Counted from the first letter of the stretch, positions 9,012-17,254 are shown. The stretch is DNA of 64,000 nt from Pararhodonellum marinum (GCF_015354735.1 NZ_JACEFJ010000011.1:116363-180362), one strand, 5' to 3'. Notes: generated by a model from the sequence alone, not told the origin. A program made the numbers and translations.

Positions 9012-10241
9012 TTAGAAAAAACGTAGACCTGCCCTGAATCCCCACCATAGCTGGCTTGATAGGTCTTCAGGATGAGCCCGCTCGTTCCTAATTGTGGGAC
9101 GGACATAGGTGAAAAGTTCCGGATGATCCGGGAAGGAATCGTCATAAACCCTGAAATTCAAAGTAGGTCCTGCGAAGAGGGCCATTTTTTTAACCACCTG
9201 AAATTCAGCCCCAACATACAACCGGTTGACCAGGTTCAGTGCTTCCACATTGCCTTGATTCAACTGCTCCGAACTCGCCTCGATGTTGAGGAAGAGGTTT
9301 CTGCCCAACCGGGGAGAGGTACCGATCCCATAGCCAAATGCCCAGGTTACATTTTCGCCGATTTCAGGTCTTATGCCAGCAAAAAGAATGTTGTAAAATT
9401 CCCGCTTTCCGGTGCGCAGAGCCAAATTCAGTGGCAGCACTTCATTGAAGCTAAGCTCCACGGTATGGTAGCCTGAGCGGACAAAACTGATCAGTCCCAC
9501 CGGCACCCCACTCATGCTGTCTGCATAGTTGAAGAGGCCGAGCTGAAAACCCTGAACCTTAGTGGCATAATTGAAAGGGGCCACTTGGGAGCCTTTGACG
9601 TCTTTAGCAGCAAAATTGGCCAAGCCGGAGACCTGCGTTCCTTCGAGTTCAGCTGCGGTAAAGTTCAGGAGACCGGAAACCTGCACTCCTTTTACTTTTT
9701 TGGGTGAAAAATTCATCAGGCCGGCCAATTGTACTCCATCCACTGTTCCGGTGGTGAAATTGGTCAGTCCAGCCAACTGCACCCCTTTGACGTTTTGCAG
9801 GTTGGAATTGAACAGGCCTGCAAGTTGCACTCCATCCACCTTGCCCCCGACCTGATTGAAAAGGCCCGCCAACTGTACACCGGTCATGTCACCCCGGTTG
9901 ATGTTGAACATTCCCGCCATTTCAAAGGCCCTGGTGCCTGCGGAATAACCGCCCAGGAGATTGAAGGAGACATCGTTGATTGCATTGCCCGAATTCATGC
10001 CATTGGTTCCGACAAAGGGAACAAAGGAAAATTGGATGGCCACCGAGGTGGTATCGGCTCCAGATAGCTGGAAGGGCTGAAATTTGTTGTGGCGAGGTAG
10101 ATTTTCCTGTTGGGAAACAGGGATTTCGATGGGGGAAACTTCCAGGCTATCCGGGTCCAAGGAAGACTGCCCGAGACTTAACCCTGTGGAAAAGAGTGCG
10201 AAAATTGCTGTTGCCGTGATTGTTTTGCTGAATGGATTCAT
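9012..10241 (-). CDS. surface repeat protein with 16-residue GVQLAGL repeats, LA_2272-like
   Basis: The 409-residue protein has a signal peptide (residues 1-24) and a short linker. A 'FSFVPFVGTN...NDVSFNLLGGYS' block leads into seven tandem 16-residue units of the form GVQLAGLxNxxxxxVx (about residues 105-216), then two degenerate 14-residue units. A C-terminal region rich in beta-strands ends in RFF. The repeats resemble the LA_2272 surface-repeat family and would form a beta-solenoid or extended barrel hairpins. It is a paralogue of the C-terminal part of the 13948-15657 product: both share 'GVPxGLISFVR.GYH' and 'AFGYG.GTSPRLG', but this one lacks STN and carboxypeptidase-like domains. Its upstream region carries the same ACCCC-TATG-GGGG box found before the sigma factor operon. 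Confidence 0.75.
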   Translation of the reverse strand: MNPFSKTITATAIFALFSTGLSLGQSSLDPDSLEVSPIEIPVSQQENLPRHNKFQPFQLSGADTTSVAIQFSFVPFVGTNGMNSGNAINDVSFNLLGGYSAGTRAFEMAGMFNINRGDMTGVQLAGLFNQVGGKVDGVQLAGLFNSNLQNVKGVQLAGLTNFTTGTVDGVQLAGLMNFSPKKVKGVQVSGLLNFTAAELEGTQVSGLANFAAKDVKGSQVAPFNYATKVQGFQLGLFNYADSMSGVPVGLISFVRSGYHTVELSFNEVLPLNLALRTGKREFYNILFAGIRPEIGENVTWAFGYGIGTSPRLGRNLFLNIEASSEQLNQGNVEALNLVNRLYVGAEFQVVKKMALFAGPTLNFRVYDDSFPDHPELFTYVRPTIRNERAHPEDLSSQLWWGFRAGLRFF

Positions 10242-10271
10242 GGTTTTGATTTGTTTTCAATTCCATGACAG

Positions 10272-10310
10272 GCGAAAGGTACTTTACCCCTATGGGGGTT
10301 AAGAATATTT
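10272..10310 (-). promoter_or_regulatory. conserved ACCCC-TATG-GGGG box upstream of repeat-protein gene
   Basis: Read on the minus strand the core is ACCCCCATAGGGGTAAAG, with AAATATT five bases before the C run. The core tttacccctatgggggt occupies 10283-10299, 42 bases before the ATG at 10241. The same box occurs at 17264-17279 before the sigma factor gene. It is probably the target of that ECF sigma or another shared regulator. Confidence 0.55.
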
Positions 10311-10374
10311 TTTGAAAAAGTCAAAAAGCAGAATTACAGCTTACTTTTCACAAAACTTATTTTCCTTTGCATCT

Positions 10375-10608
10375 TTAGGCATATGGTACCTCTTTTAACA
10401 TGTTGGAGCCAATATATGGGCTTAAACCATTTTTTGTGACAACTTCGAATTTTTGGTTTTTATATACTTCTTCAAACAAATTATAAACCGCCATCAAGTT
10501 GTCAAAATTTTCTTTTTCAGGCTCAAATTAAATCAGCAAATCAATATCGTTGTCATCGGATTGTTCTTCACGTAGGTAGGAACCAAAAAGTCCAACATTT
10601 CGAATCCG
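10375..10608 (-). pseudogene. truncated MNT-type nucleotidyltransferase with internal stop
   Basis: Minus-strand translation gives RIRNVGLFGSYLREEQ, then SDDNDIDLLI, a TAA stop, then FEPEKENFDNLMAVYNLFEE in the same frame, ending EVPYA-stop at 10375. This is the minimal nucleotidyltransferase domain (GSxxR...DxDLL motif). The stop falls where family members usually have Glu, consistent with a GAA-to-TAA change. The N-terminus is replaced by a palindromic repeat, so no start codon remains. It may be a relic of an MNT/HEPN module. Confidence 0.7.
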
Positions 10609-10668
10609 TGGGTTAAAACCCAACGGTTAATAAATCGGTCGCTCCTACGGAGCTGAATATTCAACTTG
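10598..10668. repeat. REP-like palindromic element between two pseudogenes
   Basis: It contains cgtgggttaaaacccaacgg (imperfect palindrome) followed by ggtcgctcctacggagctga. The 'cctacgg / ccgtagg' word recurs in the elements near 25.44 and 25.51 kb. It truncates the nucleotidyltransferase relic, so insertion or rearrangement at this point is likely. Confidence 0.45.
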
Positions 10669-10804
10669 GTCTGGTCAGCTTTACTTCAGCATTAATTTCT
10701 TCCCTGGTCATTTTGGAGAAACCGACCTGTTCGGCTATTTTATTACATTCTAGGAGGGCTTTCCGAGCAAGCTAATTATTCGGATAATGCTTATTTTTTA
10801 CCAT
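10661..10804 (-). pseudogene. antitoxin-like fragment with in-frame stop
   Basis: From the ATG at 10804 the minus strand reads MVKNKHYPNN, a TAG stop, then LARKALLECNKIAEQVGFSK and MTREEINAEVKL..., ending at 10661. The 'KMTxEEINAEV' tail resembles the C-terminus of small Bacteroidota type II antitoxins. The N-terminus is too short for a DNA-binding domain and the stop interrupts what remains. It is read as a relic; the antitoxin identity is tentative. Confidence 0.35.
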
Positions 10805-10854
10805 TGGTTTTTGTTTTATTTTTCAGAGATTAGTCTGATAATAAAGTGTTTAAC

Positions 10855-11688
10855 ATGATTTTTCAATACGTCAAGCCCAGTCAGATACTTAGCCCCTTTA
10901 TTAAGGGGTACTTGATGGCACATTTTAAATTTGACCAATCTGTTCCTGCACCACCAAAGAGTTATCCCGCACTTCCCTTTCACGGAATCACATTTTACGT
11001 CAAGGGATTTGTAGTAGCTGAAACCCCAGAATTGGATTTCAAAGTAAAATCCCCCCGATCAGTCATTTTGGGTCAGTCAACTTATAGGTTACTTTACAAT
11101 GTGTCCCACAACGAAGAATACCTCATGGTCCACGTTGATTTTTATCCAAATTCCATTTTCAGATTGTTTGGGATTCCCATGCATGAATTTACACATCGAA
11201 TCATGGATGCAGAAGCTGTTCTTGGCAAAGAAATGTTAGATACCAATGATATGCTTGCCGATGCGAAATCCTACGAAGAGGTAATGGAAATCATCAATCG
11301 TTTTTTTGAATCTTACATTAGAAGAAAAAATCTCACATCCAATGGCCATTTGGAAAAGGTCACCAAGCTCATCATGGATAGCCCTGAAGATTTTAACTTG
11401 GAAAAAATGGCAGGTCTTTCCTGTTTGAGCAACAGCCAGTTTGAGAGAAAATTTATCCAACAGGTGGGGGTCAGTCCCAAATTTTTCTCCAGGATATGTA
11501 GGTTTAATAAGGCTGCCTCACTTAAGGAAAAGTGTCCTGAAATGGATTGGCTGAGCATTGCCATTGCTTCAGGATATTTTGATTATCAGCATTTGGCAAA
11601 AGATTTCAAAAGATTTTCAGGTGAGACACCTGTTTCCATGTTAGTGAATTTTCAGTCCTCTCCGGAGAAATGGCTTGATTTGGTCTGA
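10855..11688 (+). CDS. AraC-family transcriptional regulator (first of a pair)
   Basis: The protein is about 277 residues from the ATG at 10855; a GTG at 10846 would add three. The N-terminal two thirds is the DUF6597-like sensor region common in Bacteroidota AraC proteins ('SPFIKGYLMAHFKFDQ', 'RLFGIPMHEFTHRIMDAEAV'). The C-terminal part is the AraC double helix-turn-helix ('MAGLSCLSNSQFERKFIQQV', 'IAIASGYFDYQHLAKDFKRF'). It is clearly paralogous to the regulator at 13042-13881. The gene is followed 84 bases later by a Tat-exported cupin gene, which is probably its target or functional partner. Confidence 0.85.
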   Translation: MIFQYVKPSQILSPFIKGYLMAHFKFDQSVPAPPKSYPALPFHGITFYVKGFVVAETPELDFKVKSPRSVILGQSTYRLLYNVSHNEEYLMVHVDFYPNSIFRLFGIPMHEFTHRIMDAEAVLGKEMLDTNDMLADAKSYEEVMEIINRFFESYIRRKNLTSNGHLEKVTKLIMDSPEDFNLEKMAGLSCLSNSQFERKFIQQVGVSPKFFSRICRFNKAASLKEKCPEMDWLSIAIASGYFDYQHLAKDFKRFSGETPVSMLVNFQSSPEKWLDLV

Positions 11689-11726
11689 TTGCTTATTTTT
11701 TACCAATTACTCAATAGCCTCAAGTT

Positions 11727-11734
11727 TAACTTTG
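11727..11734 (+). promoter_or_regulatory. Bacteroidota -7 box TAACTTTG before first cupin
   Basis: TAACTTTG matches the Bacteroidota housekeeping -7 consensus TAnnTTTG and lies 38 bases before the ATG at 11773. No convincing -33 TTTG is present at the right distance, which would fit an activator-dependent promoter. The second cupin gene has an equivalent box. Confidence 0.4.
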
Positions 11735-11772
11735 TGTTGTTAGTTAGAATTTAACCCCTAAACAACAACACC

Positions 11773-12330
11773 ATGAAACGAAGAAACTTTGTCAAAAGCG
11801 GCCTCTTGGTCCCTGCTGTTGCGTTCAGCCCAAGCCTTATTGCATCTAGTGAAAAACAAATGGATGGCAAACCGATTCATGTAGGTTCCGGCCAGGATCG
11901 ATTTGGTAAAAGGATCCAGATAGGAAAAGCGGTTTTGGATTGCAAAATCAGTGGAAAAGATACCAATGGCCATCTCTATGTATTTGAAAGTTCCCAAAAC
12001 CATAGAGAAGAAGGAATACCCCTTCACATGCATCCTGATCTGGATGAAACCTTTTATGTCCTGGAAGGAAATGTAAAAATCAAAATAGGGGATGAAATAT
12101 ACCGTCTTGGCCATGGTGATACCATCCTTGCTCCAAGGAATATACCCCATGGATGGGTCACCAATAGTGCGACTCCATCTAAAATATTGATCATAGTCCA
12201 AGGTGCTGGAAAGATGGAAAACTTTTTTGAAGAGCTTTCAAAGCTGAAAGAATTTTCCCCTCCGATTGTTTCAGAAATCTACAATAAACATAACATGGTT
12301 TTGATGGGGCCGCCTCTGGAGGCTGATTGA
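11773..12330 (+). CDS. Tat-exported cupin-domain protein
   Basis: The 185-residue protein begins with a twin-arginine signal (MKRRNFVKSGLLVPAVAFSP) that fits the RRxFxK pattern, so it is probably exported folded, as expected for a metal-loaded enzyme or binder. Both cupin motifs are intact: 'PLHMHPDLDETFYVLEG' supplies His, His and Glu ligands, and 'GDTILAPRNIPHGWVTN' supplies the second histidine. The C-terminus is a short helical tail with 'MGPPL'. It is 50-60 percent similar by eye to the cupin at 12488-13042, indicating local duplication. No substrate can be assigned; quercetinase-like or sensor roles are both possible. Confidence 0.8.
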   Translation: MKRRNFVKSGLLVPAVAFSPSLIASSEKQMDGKPIHVGSGQDRFGKRIQIGKAVLDCKISGKDTNGHLYVFESSQNHREEGIPLHMHPDLDETFYVLEGNVKIKIGDEIYRLGHGDTILAPRNIPHGWVTNSATPSKILIIVQGAGKMENFFEELSKLKEFSPPIVSEIYNKHNMVLMGPPLEAD

Positions 12331-12453
12331 TTTTTTTTGGATCAATTGCGATAAATGGAAAGCCTTCTTTTGGATGTTTTTTGAAAATTATCCTCAGGGA
12401 AAAACATCTATAAAACGTCCGATTTTTACCAGCAATCCTCTGTGGGTTTGATT

Positions 12454-12461
12454 TATTTTTG
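12454..12461 (+). promoter_or_regulatory. Bacteroidota -7 box TATTTTTG before second cupin
   Basis: TATTTTTG fits TAnnTTTG and lies 26 bases before the ATG at 12488. It mirrors the arrangement before the first cupin gene, suggesting that each cupin gene kept its own promoter after duplication. Confidence 0.4.
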
Positions 12462-12487
12462 TGTATAACCTTAAACCACAGCGAATT

Positions 12488-13042
12488 ATGGAACGAAGAA
12501 AATTTATTGTCACCACTGCGGCCCTTACTGCTTTTGGGTCAGACCTTATGGCACTCTCTAAAGAGAAAAAAATGGATGGAGATGGCTTTTTGGTCAAATC
12601 CGGTGAGGCAAGACATGGAAGGCATACTCCTTACAAAGGTGTCAATCCGAATGACCTTAAAATTTCCAGCAAAGACACTGATGGACAAATGTCTGTATTT
12701 GAGTATATTGGCATGGAAAAAACAGGACCGCCGCTGCATGTACATTTGGAACAGGATGAGGTGTTTTATGTAGTGGAAGGGGATTATCTTTTTCAGTTGG
12801 GCGATAAGCAGCACAAATTATCAGCTGGAGATACCATCTTCCTTCCCCGAAACGTACCCCATACTTGGATACAGACTACAGAAAGGGGAAAGTTGATCTA
12901 TATCCTTCAGCCGGCGATTAAAATGGAAGAGTTTTTCTACGCCATGGATGAATTGGGAAGACCGCCTTCTGTGGAGGAAGCAGAGAAGATTTTTATGGCA
13001 CATGGGATGAAAAATGTAGGTCCTCCCTTAACTTTGGAATAA
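12488..13042 (+). CDS. Tat-exported cupin-domain protein (paralogue)
   Basis: The 184-residue protein starts at the ATG at 12488, which gives a twin-arginine signal (MERRKFIVTTAALTAFG); the frame is open nine codons further upstream. Cupin motif 1 is 'PPLHVHLEQDEVFYVVEG' and motif 2 is 'GDTIFLPRNVPHTWIQ', so all expected metal ligands are present. The stop codon shares its last base with the ATG of the following AraC gene (TAATG), indicating translational coupling. The C-terminal 'VGPPL' tail matches the first cupin's 'MGPPL'. Substrate unknown. Confidence 0.8.
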   Translation: MERRKFIVTTAALTAFGSDLMALSKEKKMDGDGFLVKSGEARHGRHTPYKGVNPNDLKISSKDTDGQMSVFEYIGMEKTGPPLHVHLEQDEVFYVVEGDYLFQLGDKQHKLSAGDTIFLPRNVPHTWIQTTERGKLIYILQPAIKMEEFFYAMDELGRPPSVEEAEKIFMAHGMKNVGPPLTLE

Positions 13043-13881
13043 TGGTTCTCAGGGATTATATACCAAGCCATCATTTACAGGAGTTTGTCAGGAAGCATCA
13101 AATCATCAGATTTGAATTTGATTCCGGGGCAATAATTCCCTATAAGGTCTATTGTCCCCGGCCTGAAACCTGTCTTGTATTTAGGCTCCGTAACCCTCAA
13201 AAAGTTAGCTATGGCTCAAATCCAGAAATCTTGACCATTCCCAATTGCACCATTATAGGGCAGCATACAATAGTGACTAAAAGGTATATAGGAAGGGATT
13301 TTTGGGTTTTGCAAATGGTGCTTCAGCCCAGCGCACTTTTCCGGCTTACGGGTATTCCCGCTTATGAAATCACCAATACGTTTATTGATGCCGAAGCCGT
13401 TTGGGGAAAAGAAATCAGATCAATACATGAGCAAATGTGCAATACCGCTGGAATAGAAGAATTGATCCGAATTGCTGAAGCGTTTTTAGAGAAAGTCATC
13501 ATTAGATCAAAATACAGTATGCAGGGAATTGACAAAGTCAGTTCTGTAATTTTGAACCAAGACCGACCTCTTTCCATGGATCAACTTGCTTCAGATGCTT
13601 GTCTGAGCAACCGTCAATTCCAGCGGAGATTTACCGAAAGGACCGGGGTCGGACCGAAACTTTTTGATAAAGTGGTACGATTTGAAAAAGCATTTTTTAT
13701 GAAAAACGCCAATCCCCACCTGGATTGGCTGAGTATTGCATTGGCCTGTGGGTATTATGATTACCAGCATTTGGTCAAGGATTACAAATACTTCACCAAT
13801 ATGACTCCGACAGGTTTTTATGAACTCGACACCAAAGCCCCCGAAAGGACTTTTGGGGTGGTGGAAGTGCAGCAGGTTTAA
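13042..13881 (+). CDS. AraC-family transcriptional regulator (second of a pair)
   Basis: The 279-residue protein has the same architecture as the 10855-11688 product. Its N-terminal region contains 'RLTGIPAYEITNTFIDAEAVWGKEI', aligning with 'RLFGIPMHEFTHRIMDAEAVLGKEM' of the paralogue. Its C-terminal AraC HTH contains 'ASDACLSNRQFQRRFTERTG' and 'IALACGYYDYQHLVKDYKYF'. The start overlaps the preceding cupin stop by one base, so it is in an operon with that gene. The four genes thus form two regulator-cupin pairs in opposite gene order, AraC-cupin then cupin-AraC, all on the plus strand. Confidence 0.85.
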   Translation: MVLRDYIPSHHLQEFVRKHQIIRFEFDSGAIIPYKVYCPRPETCLVFRLRNPQKVSYGSNPEILTIPNCTIIGQHTIVTKRYIGRDFWVLQMVLQPSALFRLTGIPAYEITNTFIDAEAVWGKEIRSIHEQMCNTAGIEELIRIAEAFLEKVIIRSKYSMQGIDKVSSVILNQDRPLSMDQLASDACLSNRQFQRRFTERTGVGPKLFDKVVRFEKAFFMKNANPHLDWLSIALACGYYDYQHLVKDYKYFTNMTPTGFYELDTKAPERTFGVVEVQQV

Positions 13882-13947
13882 AAATCTGATTTTATTCAAA
13901 AAAAGAGTTTTGTCTCAGTCAAATCAGGAGCTAGTTCCTTTAAGTCC

Positions 13948-15657
13948 TCAAAAAAACCTCAACCCTGCCCTGCCCCCAATCCACAATTGGGTGGCGATGT
14001 TGTCTGCGGGCAAGGTACTTTCATTTTGAATGTTGGGTTTGGTATAGGTAAACAATTCAGGGTGATCCATAAATGAGCTGTCATATACCCGCCAGTTGAG
14101 ACTAGGACCAAAATAGATCCCAAACCCCTTGACGATCTGATACTCTAGGCCAAGATAAGCCTTGTTGACCAGATTAAGTGCGGCCACGTTTCCCTTGTTC
14201 ATTTGGGAGGCGCTTAATTCAAGGTTCAGGAATAACTTTTTGCCCAATCTGGGAGAAGTTCCCACTCCATAACCGAAAGCCCAAGTGGTGGAATCGGCCT
14301 CTTCCGGCCTGACTCCCGCAAAAATCATGTTGTAAAATGATCTGGTGCCAGTCCGCAGGGAAATATTGACTGGCAGTACCTCGTCCGCACCGATCTCCAC
14401 CTGATGGTATCCTTTTCGGACAAAGCTGATCAGCCCTATGGGTACCCCTTTGATGCTGTCCGCATAATTGAACAGGGCAATTTGGCTGCCTCTGACATTC
14501 CTTCCCACATTCAGCACCCCCGCAAGTTGGACCCCTTCAAGATCCCGATGGGAATAATTGGCAATTCCGGCCATTTGAACTCCCTTGACCTCATTGGTGG
14601 CAAGGTTGAGTATACCCGCCATTTGAAGCCCTTTTACCTGCCCGGTGGTAAAATTGATCAGCCCCGCCATCTGCACCGCTTCCACATTGCCCAAAGCCCC
14701 ATTGGCCAATCCGGCCATTTGGAGTCCTTTGACAGATCCCCCCACCTGATTGAACAGGCCTGCCCACTGTACATACTGCACATTGCCTTTGTTGAGGTTG
14801 AACCATCCGCCCAATTCCACCTTATTGGTCCCCCCAGAAAACCCTCCCAAAATATTCAAGGAATAATCATTGACCACATTACCGGAAAGCTTTCTGTTCG
14901 TTCCGATAAAAGGAAGCAGGGACAATTGAAACCGGCGGTGGATGGTATCGCTGACATTTTCCAGATTGGTGAATCCTTCTGGATTTTTGGTCCAAAGCCA
15001 GAAATCCTTCATGGGTTTGGTGATGCTTCTTCCCACTTCTTCCAAGTCCACTTCACTGGTTTTTAGCAGTATTTTTTGAAAAGGGGATTGTTTGCCTTTA
15101 ACCAACAAGGTGTCCGAATAGTCTTTTTTGTTGACCACCAATTGGATACTGTCCATGGCTGGGTTTTTTAAAGTCAATTCAAAAAACCCATAGGCATCCG
15201 TGGTGGAAGATTTTAAAGTGATCGGGTCATACACTGTCACATCTCGAAGGCCCTTCCCAGTAGATTCATCGACCACATATCCGCTGAAAACCATCTCTTT
15301 TTTCGAAGCAGGCTTAGGTGTCAGGATAACATAGACTCCTTTTTGCTTCATATCCACCTCCCCTTGAAAGGCAATCTCCAGCACTTCTCTCAAAGGTTGG
15401 TCGGTAAAATTCCCGGTTACAGGCCTTTGGGCATCTATGGCTGCCGAACTGTAAGAAAATATGCAGCCGGCCTCCTTAGAAAGTCGATTGAGAAAAATAT
15501 CTGCCCTTTCCTTTGCAGCATTGATGCTGACTTTCCGCTCCAAGACCGGTACTTCCTGTGCGCGAACCGGTAAAAGCGTAAGGAAAAACAAAGGCAAAGC
15601 CACCATTATCCCAAACCCTCGGATCAGGAAAGCAAAGGTAAGGTCAGTAACAGCCAT
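13948..15657 (-). CDS. STN / carboxypeptidase-like / 16-residue-repeat surface protein
   Basis: The 569-residue protein is the last gene of a sigma-FecR operon and overlaps fecR by 14 bases. After a signal peptide it has an STN domain (about residues 40-110, 'INAAKERADIFLNRLSKEAG', 'GVYVILTP') and a carboxypeptidase-like beta-sandwich (about 120-200, 'FSGYVVDESTGKGLRDVTV'). It then has six 16-residue repeats of the form GLQMAGLxNxxxxxVK and shorter degenerate ones, and a barrel-like C-terminus ending RFF. STN domains normally signal from TonB transporters to FecR. Here plug and large transporter barrel are absent and the C-terminal half instead matches the 9012-10241 surface protein. It could act as a surface sensor feeding the FecR/sigma pair. 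Confidence 0.75.
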   Translation of the reverse strand: MAVTDLTFAFLIRGFGIMVALPLFFLTLLPVRAQEVPVLERKVSINAAKERADIFLNRLSKEAGCIFSYSSAAIDAQRPVTGNFTDQPLREVLEIAFQGEVDMKQKGVYVILTPKPASKKEMVFSGYVVDESTGKGLRDVTVYDPITLKSSTTDAYGFFELTLKNPAMDSIQLVVNKKDYSDTLLVKGKQSPFQKILLKTSEVDLEEVGRSITKPMKDFWLWTKNPEGFTNLENVSDTIHRRFQLSLLPFIGTNRKLSGNVVNDYSLNILGGFSGGTNKVELGGWFNLNKGNVQYVQWAGLFNQVGGSVKGLQMAGLANGALGNVEAVQMAGLINFTTGQVKGLQMAGILNLATNEVKGVQMAGIANYSHRDLEGVQLAGVLNVGRNVRGSQIALFNYADSIKGVPIGLISFVRKGYHQVEIGADEVLPVNISLRTGTRSFYNMIFAGVRPEEADSTTWAFGYGVGTSPRLGKKLFLNLELSASQMNKGNVAALNLVNKAYLGLEYQIVKGFGIYFGPSLNWRVYDSSFMDHPELFTYTKPNIQNESTLPADNIATQLWIGGRAGLRFF

Positions 15658-16615
15658 CTCCCTTCAATCTGATCAACTGGCCTTCATCCAACACTTGGAG
15701 GTTCAAGGTCTCTGACAGGATGGACAGGATGGTGGACAGGTCTTCATCCTCAAAGACCACGGAAAGCCTGCATGAAGCAATCGGTCCTTCCAAAACAATG
15801 GTTCTGCCGTAAACTTCTTCCAGTCTCGCCACCACCTGATCCAATTCTTCCTCTTGAAAGGTAAAAACCCTGGTCTTAAAGGAAACTACATTTGGATCCA
15901 AGGCAGCTTTTGAAAAAGCAGCCAAATCTCTGTCATAAGTACCTCTTTCTCCCGCCTGAAGGGTAATGCCTGCTTGATCCAGTGTATAAAAGCGGACCAT
16001 TCCTTCCTGAACATTGACCTCCACCACCGGGTTATTGGGAATGGCTTTGACATGGAAAACGGTACCAATATCTTCGATCAGCAATTCACCCGCTTTTACT
16101 GTCCAATTGACTTTTTTATCTTCCGGAATGCTGATCAGGGCCTCTCCGTTCAGGTGGATTGTTCCGGAATTTTTTCGCTCATGGTACTCTACGCGGATTT
16201 CGGAATCCTGATTCAGGGCAATCTCTGTCCGGTCAGGCATCCATTCGGTAAGCACCTGATTTCCACTTGTAAATTGAAATTCCTGTATTGGCGTCAGCAA
16301 TATGTAGAACAGGTAGGATAAACCCATCAGCAAGGCCAAACCCGCTGCCACCTTCCAAAGAGGCATGAGGGTGCGGGTATTGTCTTTTTCGGGTTTGATT
16401 TTGCTTTTCACTTTTGCCCATGCAATATCAGTGTCGAAATCAGGCTGATCCGGCAGTTGGGCTCGGTCAAAGATCCAACGGGCATCGTCCAGGTATTTTT
16501 GGTTTTCAGGTGAACGAGCGCACCATTCCCTGAGTGTCCTGGATTCCTTCTCCGAGGCTTCACCGACAAGGAATTTGCTGATCAAATCTTCAATATGTTC
16601 TGAATTCTCCTTCAT
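15644..16615 (-). CDS. FecR-family anti-sigma factor
   Basis: The 323-residue protein has a cytoplasmic N-terminal sigma-binding region ('DLISKFLVGEASEKESRTLREW') and one membrane helix (about residues 89-110). The periplasmic FecR domain contains 'LTEWMPDRTEIALNQDSEIRV', 'GTVFHVKAIPNNPVVEVNVQEG' and 'ERGTYDR'. The C-terminal DUF4974-type domain contains 'VVARLEEVYGRTIVLEG'. Its start overlaps the sigma factor stop by four bases and its end overlaps the STN gene by 14, so the three genes are translationally coupled. It should hold the sigma factor until a signal arrives through the STN protein. Confidence 0.9.
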   Translation of the reverse strand: MKENSEHIEDLISKFLVGEASEKESRTLREWCARSPENQKYLDDARWIFDRAQLPDQPDFDTDIAWAKVKSKIKPEKDNTRTLMPLWKVAAGLALLMGLSYLFYILLTPIQEFQFTSGNQVLTEWMPDRTEIALNQDSEIRVEYHERKNSGTIHLNGEALISIPEDKKVNWTVKAGELLIEDIGTVFHVKAIPNNPVVEVNVQEGMVRFYTLDQAGITLQAGERGTYDRDLAAFSKAALDPNVVSFKTRVFTFQEEELDQVVARLEEVYGRTIVLEGPIASCRLSVVFEDEDLSTILSILSETLNLQVLDEGQLIRLKGDGCY

Positions 16616-17193
16616 ACTTCCAACAGACGACCCATCAGGATCAATATCATGGGTAAATAATCTTTCAATTTAAGGCGCATCAATTTCAGGGCTTTTCCCA
16701 TTTGGTTTTCCACCGTTTTGATGGAAATTTGGAGTTCATCGGCAATTTCCTGGTATTTCAGTTCCTCAAAACGGCTCATTTTGAATATCAGTCTACATTG
16801 TTCGGGCAGTGACTGCAGGGCTTCCTGGATTTTTGATTCCAATTCGGTTTTCATCGTCAGATGGTCCGAAGCCTGACTGAACTTTTCCCCTTCGGCCACC
16901 ACGGACTGGGCATGAAGGTGGCGGACCTTCTGCCTTTTTATTTCATTGAGACAGGCGTTTCTCACAGACCGATAAAGATAGGCCTTCAGGGAAATATCAA
17001 TTTGGATGCTTTCCCGCTTTTCCCAGAAGCGTATAAAAGTGGCCTGTACGATCTCCTCAGCGGCATCGGGGTCAGTAAGGTAGGCTGTGGCAAAGCGGCA
17101 CAATGGGGAATAATGGGTTTTAAACAACATCTCAAATGCAGGTACATCTCCTTGAATAATGGCTGAGAAAAGCTTTTGATCTAGCGCCTGCAT
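16612..17193 (-). CDS. ECF RNA polymerase sigma factor (FecI-like)
   Basis: The 193-residue protein has sigma region 2 ('YLTDPDAAEEIVQATFIRFWEK') and region 4 ('LPEQCRLIFKMSRFEELKYQEIADELQISIKTVENQ'), the standard Bacteroidota RpoE/FecI arrangement. It is the first gene of the operon with fecR and the STN repeat protein. An ACCCC-TATG-GGGG box lies about 70 bases upstream and may be its own autoregulated promoter. The same box before 9012-10241 suggests that gene is part of its regulon. Confidence 0.9.
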   Translation of the reverse strand: MQALDQKLFSAIIQGDVPAFEMLFKTHYSPLCRFATAYLTDPDAAEEIVQATFIRFWEKRESIQIDISLKAYLYRSVRNACLNEIKRQKVRHLHAQSVVAEGEKFSQASDHLTMKTELESKIQEALQSLPEQCRLIFKMSRFEELKYQEIADELQISIKTVENQMGKALKLMRLKLKDYLPMILILMGRLLEV

Positions 17194-17254
17194 GAGAATT
17201 GTATAAAATCACACACAAGATAAGATTTTGGTTCTTCTTAAAAAAAAGAAAACT

